Source: an uncultured Oscillibacter sp. (GTDB lineage Bacteria; Bacillota; Clostridia; Oscillospirales; Oscillospiraceae). From it: a stretch of DNA of 39,517 bases. Below, one piece after another: positions 36,774 through 39,517 of the stretch. The notes beneath the pieces were generated by a model. The model had not been told where the DNA came from and ran no database searches. It saw only the letters and a program-made list of their open reading frames with translations. Each line of letters opens with the position of its first letter. Position 1 is the first letter of the stretch. The translations under genes and the position numbers were made by a program. The stretch covers positions 1 to 39,517 of the forward strand of contig CALAAN010000292.1 of assembly GCA_937884915.1 (NCBI GenBank). Direction: 5' to 3'.

Positions 36774-38306
36774 TTAGTTTGTGTATTGCACATAAATGTC
36801 GCCGTCGGCGCCCGTGCCGGTGCTCGGCGCGCTCGTTCCGGCGTAGATGTTGCGGACATTCGTGTTGCCCATGACGATGATTCTGGGAAGGTTGTACCAC
36901 TTTGTGATCGTGACCATGTCGCCGGTGCGGTCAAGGGAAATGCTCCCCGCGCCGCTCCACGACATTTTCCGGTCATTGCCGTCGAGTACGGGGATGTCAG
37001 CCTCCCAGCCGACCGTGTAAGTCACGCCGCTCGACACCGATCCTCTCACAAGTGTTACGGACCATCCCGTCGGGAGTGCAGCGAGGACTTCGGAAGTCAG
37101 CGTGAAGTTTCTGCTGGCAGATGGCGCTACGACGTAAAGTTTCCCGTTGCATTCTGCGTCAAACGGTGTGGTGTCAGAGCGCGAAGCGCTGGCGATGCCC
37201 AAAGCATCCGCCGCCAATTTCTCCCGTGTCACAACGCCCTCGCCGAGATTGGCCGTAACGATCGCTCCATTCGCGTTAGACGCAGCGTTAAGATTCGCCC
37301 TCGCCGCTGCCGCTGTGGTCGCGCCAGTGCCGCCATTGGCAACGGGGACAGTCGAAACAGCGGAAAGCGTACCGCTTCCGTTCGCCTTTAAGAAGCCGTT
37401 CAGCGTGCCGAAAAGCGCCGTGCGGATTTTAGCGACGATGTTCGACCAGAGCGTTTTCCGGGTGATCTTTTCGGAGGTATCGTAGAAGGGGAAATAGTCT
37501 CCGTCCGCGACATCCTCGACGGCAGTCAAAAGCACTGCGTCCTTCTGTCTGGCGTCGAGGGCAGATTCGACCGTGGCCTGCGAGCCGGACACAAGGGGGA
37601 TATTTGCGGCAACGACTTCCATATTGCCGGAATCGTCCGGGGATTTACCGTTGACCTTTTTAACACTGCCGCTATGGTAGTCAAACGTATAAGCAAGGTG
37701 CTCTAAAGTGGCCTTTTTGTTTGCACCGGAAACGTACACCGGAATTTCTCCGGTGAGGTTTGTGCCCAGCAGTTCTGCGGGCTGCGTTTTCGGCAGCCCG
37801 TGCGTGAGCGGCTGCATCTCATCAATGGCCGCGGAGAGCGTTGTCTCATCCTCTGTACTCATCGGGATATCCGCGCCGGTGAGCGCGACATTCCCGGAAT
37901 CGTCCGGATCTTTGCCGTTGACCGTATCGACGGAGCCCACGCCATTCAAGCCGTTATATACGGAGAACGTCGTGTGTTCTCCACTGGTGAACGTGATCTT
38001 GTATGTATCCGCCGTGCCGGGAGCGTGCGTGCCGCTTTGCAGCGTGATAGACGCGATGCCGTTTCCGTTCTTCACGGTGAAGGTGGATGTGGAATCGTCC
38101 GTCAGCGTGACGGTGTAGGTGTCCGTCAAACCGTTCGTTCCGGTTTTGACAATGCTTTTGATGGACGTGCCCGGCTCGCCCCGGTCGCCCTTCTCGCCCG
38201 GCGGGCCCTGAAAGTAAACTCTCTCGGGCATCGCCATTTTCCCGCTCATGGACGCTTCCGGCGTCAGTTGTCCCGACAGGGAAACAATAGGGGTAATGTC
38301 CGCCAT
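36774..38306 (-). CDS. Tail fibre with collagen-like segment
   Basis: This 510-residue protein begins MADITPIVSLSGQLTPEASM. A short collagen-like run, GPPGEKGDRGEPG, lies at about residues 34-46. Repeats of VNGKDPDDSGNVALTGADIP and VNGKSPDDSGNMEVVAANIP form shaft modules. A VPVANGGTGATTAAAARANL block common to phage fibres and a C-terminal GDIYVQYTN follow. It probably binds the host surface. Its start overlaps the upstream stop (TAATG). Collagen-like segments in phage fibres help trimerisation. Confidence 0.85.
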   Translation of the reverse strand: MADITPIVSLSGQLTPEASMSGKMAMPERVYFQGPPGEKGDRGEPGTSIKSIVKTGTNGLTDTYTVTLTDDSTSTFTVKNGNGIASITLQSGTHAPGTADTYKITFTSGEHTTFSVYNGLNGVGSVDTVNGKDPDDSGNVALTGADIPMSTEDETTLSAAIDEMQPLTHGLPKTQPAELLGTNLTGEIPVYVSGANKKATLEHLAYTFDYHSGSVKKVNGKSPDDSGNMEVVAANIPLVSGSQATVESALDARQKDAVLLTAVEDVADGDYFPFYDTSEKITRKTLWSNIVAKIRTALFGTLNGFLKANGSGTLSAVSTVPVANGGTGATTAAAARANLNAASNANGAIVTANLGEGVVTREKLAADALGIASASRSDTTPFDAECNGKLYVVAPSASRNFTLTSEVLAALPTGWSVTLVRGSVSSGVTYTVGWEADIPVLDGNDRKMSWSGAGSISLDRTGDMVTITKWYNLPRIIVMGNTNVRNIYAGTSAPSTGTGADGDIYVQYTN

Positions 38307-38641
38307 TATGTGACCTCCTTGAGGATCTCAAACGTTGCCGGCGGGATGACGGTGTAAACATCCCCCTCCGCCGTCGTGAGCTGCACGTCGTATATATACC
38401 TGCCGAACGCCAGCGCCTTTGTGTTCTCCGGTTTGATGTGGAACGCTTCCCCGCCGGGTACGCGGATCTGCACGGCGGGCGATGTATCCATCACCGTTTT
38501 CTTGACGGTCAGAGTAACCTCGTCCTCCTCCGTGAATACGTATTCCTTCCCTGTGACTGCGTTCGTCGCACGGTCAATAAACAGCCGCGCCGTGTCGCCG
38601 CGCGTCAGATGGATGGTGTTGTCTTTGTCTACTGTGAGCAC
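38306..38641 (-). CDS. Baseplate/tail-tip type small protein
   Basis: This 111-residue protein begins MLTVDKDNTIHLTRGDTARL from a GTG that shares its G with the upstream TAG. It contains EEDEVTLTVKKTVMDTSPAV and QIRVPGGEAFHIKPENTKAL. The HLTRGDTARL opening is one I know from phage tail-associated proteins related to the N-terminus of BppU-like baseplate proteins. It probably anchors the fibre encoded next. Another GTG lies at 38647. Confidence 0.72.
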   Translation of the reverse strand: MLTVDKDNTIHLTRGDTARLFIDRATNAVTGKEYVFTEEDEVTLTVKKTVMDTSPAVQIRVPGGEAFHIKPENTKALAFGRYIYDVQLTTAEGDVYTVIPPATFEILKEVT

Positions 38642-39144
38642 TACTTCCACGCTCCCCCTGTTTTGAATTTTACCGGCCCAGTTTTCCACGCGCCGGAGAC
38701 CTTGACGTACACCGCCGACGCTTTTTTCCACGCGCCGGAGACCTTGACATAAACCACATCGCCGAGAAGCGCCGGGGCGGTGAAGCTGGTCGTTCCGTAG
38801 TTCGTGCCGTCGTTGTCCTGCCCGACGTAGACCTTGATCGTAGCGCCCGCCGCCGCCGTTCCGGTGAAGTAAGCGGTCCTTGTGCCGCTGGTTGCGGTCC
38901 ATGTGAGAGATGTGCTCGCCCCTGCGTTCGAGCCATTCACGTCGCATCGCAGGTAGGATGCCTTGACGTCGTTTTTGTACCACGTTCTGGTTTCGACGAC
39001 TTTGAGCGCAAACCCCGTGCCGGTCATGCGGGCAAAATAGACCACGCTCGTGATCTTGAGGTTGTTGCTTTCCCACGTCGTGGTCCCTTTCTGCACCCAC
39101 GAACTGCCGCTCGGCCGCGTCGGGGCGGTTAAGCTCCATCCCAT
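38641..39144 (-). CDS. Tail protein with C-terminal VKVSGAWK repeats
   Basis: This 167-residue protein begins MGWSLTAPTRPSGSSWVQKG and is a beta-rich carbohydrate-binding-like domain. It ends with three copies of a YVKVSGAWK-type motif (VVYVKVSGAWKKAS, VYVKVSGAWKTG, VKFKTGGAWK), two of them encoded by 25-base identical stretches 42 bases apart (38682..38706 and 38724..38748). The repeats resemble short tags on phage tail proteins that bind partner subunits. It starts 10 bases after the fibre at the window end. Confidence 0.75.
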   Translation of the reverse strand: MGWSLTAPTRPSGSSWVQKGTTTWESNNLKITSVVYFARMTGTGFALKVVETRTWYKNDVKASYLRCDVNGSNAGASTSLTWTATSGTRTAYFTGTAAAGATIKVYVGQDNDGTNYGTTSFTAPALLGDVVYVKVSGAWKKASAVYVKVSGAWKTGPVKFKTGGAWK

Positions 39145-39154
39145 TTAATTCACC

Positions 39155-39517
39155 TCAATTCGCGTACTGGATGTAGATGTCGCCTTCGGAACCGCCGGAC
39201 GGACCCTCTGTTCCGGCGGTTATGGTCCGCACCTGATTTGCGGCGATGCCGAATTTCGTGTAAGAAATGTTGTCGGCGAGCTTTGCGGCGGTGACGGTTT
39301 TGTCCGCCAGCTTCTCCGCCGTGATGGTCTTGTCGGCGATGAGCGCTGCCGTGACCGCACCGGAGGCGATCTTCTGCGTCGTCACCGCGCCCTGCGCGAT
39401 GTGTTTCGAGAGCACGGCGAGCGCCGCGAGCTTTTCCGCCGTGACCGCGGCGTCTTTGATCTTCTGTGTCGTGACTGCCGATGATGCAAGCTGGCTGCTG
39501 CCCACGCTTCCCTCGCC
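39155..39517 (-). CDS. Tail fibre/receptor-binding protein, C-terminal part (continues from position 1)
   Basis: The frame is open to position 39517 and reads GEGSVGSSQLASSAVTTQKI, then KDAAVTAEKLAALAVLSKHI, and so on. It has a run of about 13-residue repeats of the kind AVTAxKLA/TITAEKLADKTVTAAKLA, typical of phage fibre shafts. It ends GGSEGDIYIQYAN. It is the C-terminal part of the 1..459 frame; the codons join in phase. The C-terminus matches that of the 510-residue fibre, suggesting a shared trimer-capping or attachment motif. Confidence 0.8.
   Translation of the reverse strand, partial: GEGSVGSSQLASSAVTTQKIKDAAVTAEKLAALAVLSKHIAQGAVTTQKIASGAVTAALIADKTITAEKLADKTVTAAKLADNISYTKFGIAANQVRTITAGTEGPSGGSEGDIYIQYAN

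Noticed and set aside
39505..39517. Terminal repeat at window ends
   Set aside because: The 13 bases at 39505..39517 recur at 6..18, not flush with position 1. They encode a repeated GEGS motif in the fibre and are explained by the coding sequence.

Overview
The window looks like the complete 39.5-kb genome of a temperate tailed phage from a high-GC gut Firmicute, most likely Oscillospirales. The evidence is the high GC by eye, strong AGGAGG ribosome sites, DUF4160/DUF2442/HicB, PcfJ and zinc-ribbon integrase genes, and dispersed hairpin repeats of a kind I associate with that order. One minus-strand tail-fibre frame runs off position 1 and continues in frame at position 39517, so the sequence is best read as a circle opened inside that gene. 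An internal attP confirms the excised-circle form. No tape measure, tail tube or sheath gene is visible, while portal, nozzle-like, internal-virion and giant ejection-type proteins are. That favours a short-tailed (podovirus-like) virion; this is inference from gene content.

Late region (all minus strand, 10.74 kb down to 1, then 39.5 kb down to 23.16 kb). In order of transcription: HUH-type Rep, a small HTH-like protein, small and large terminase, a terminator, an autoregulated ribbon-helix-helix gene with small cysteine-rich and microprotein genes, a second terminator, scaffold, decoration protein, major capsid protein, a cluster of hairpins, a small protein, holin, connector, nozzle-like protein, tail fibre (through the window ends), three more tail-tip/fibre genes, GH25 endolysin, portal, a zinc-ribbon peptide, internal virion protein, and a 3109-residue polyvalent protein that takes up about 24% of the genome.

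Early and lysogeny region (11.0-23.1 kb). A self-contained plus-strand island (DUF4160, DUF2442-HTH, double HicB) has its own promoter/operator and terminator. A leftward minus-strand operon (19.0 down to 12.3 kb) carries many overlapping small genes: zinc or cysteine proteins, HNH, a Lar-like protein, membrane peptides, PcfK, PcfJ and DUF3102. It starts from a consensus promoter divergent from the promoter of an XRE repressor on the plus strand. Rightward follow a RelB/YafQ toxin-antitoxin pair, an HTH protein with two membrane segments, and an integrase whose start codon overlaps it. The attP just beyond carries the 3' end of tRNA-Gly, with paired arm-type repeats on both sides. A second small RHH control cassette lies between attP and the giant gene.

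How the parts fit: the repressor, toxin-antitoxin pair and integrase hold the lysogen; the leftward operon probably disarms or redirects the host; the late operon builds the particle. No DNA polymerase, helicase, primase or SSB was recognised, so replication presumably relies on host machinery, possibly primed by the HUH protein. The strongest candidates for new biology are the giant polyvalent protein with its duplicated 214-residue module and recurrent junction motif, the HUH Rep in a terminase-packaging phage, the DUF4160/DUF2442/double-HicB island, and the membrane-tethered regulator coupled to the integrase.
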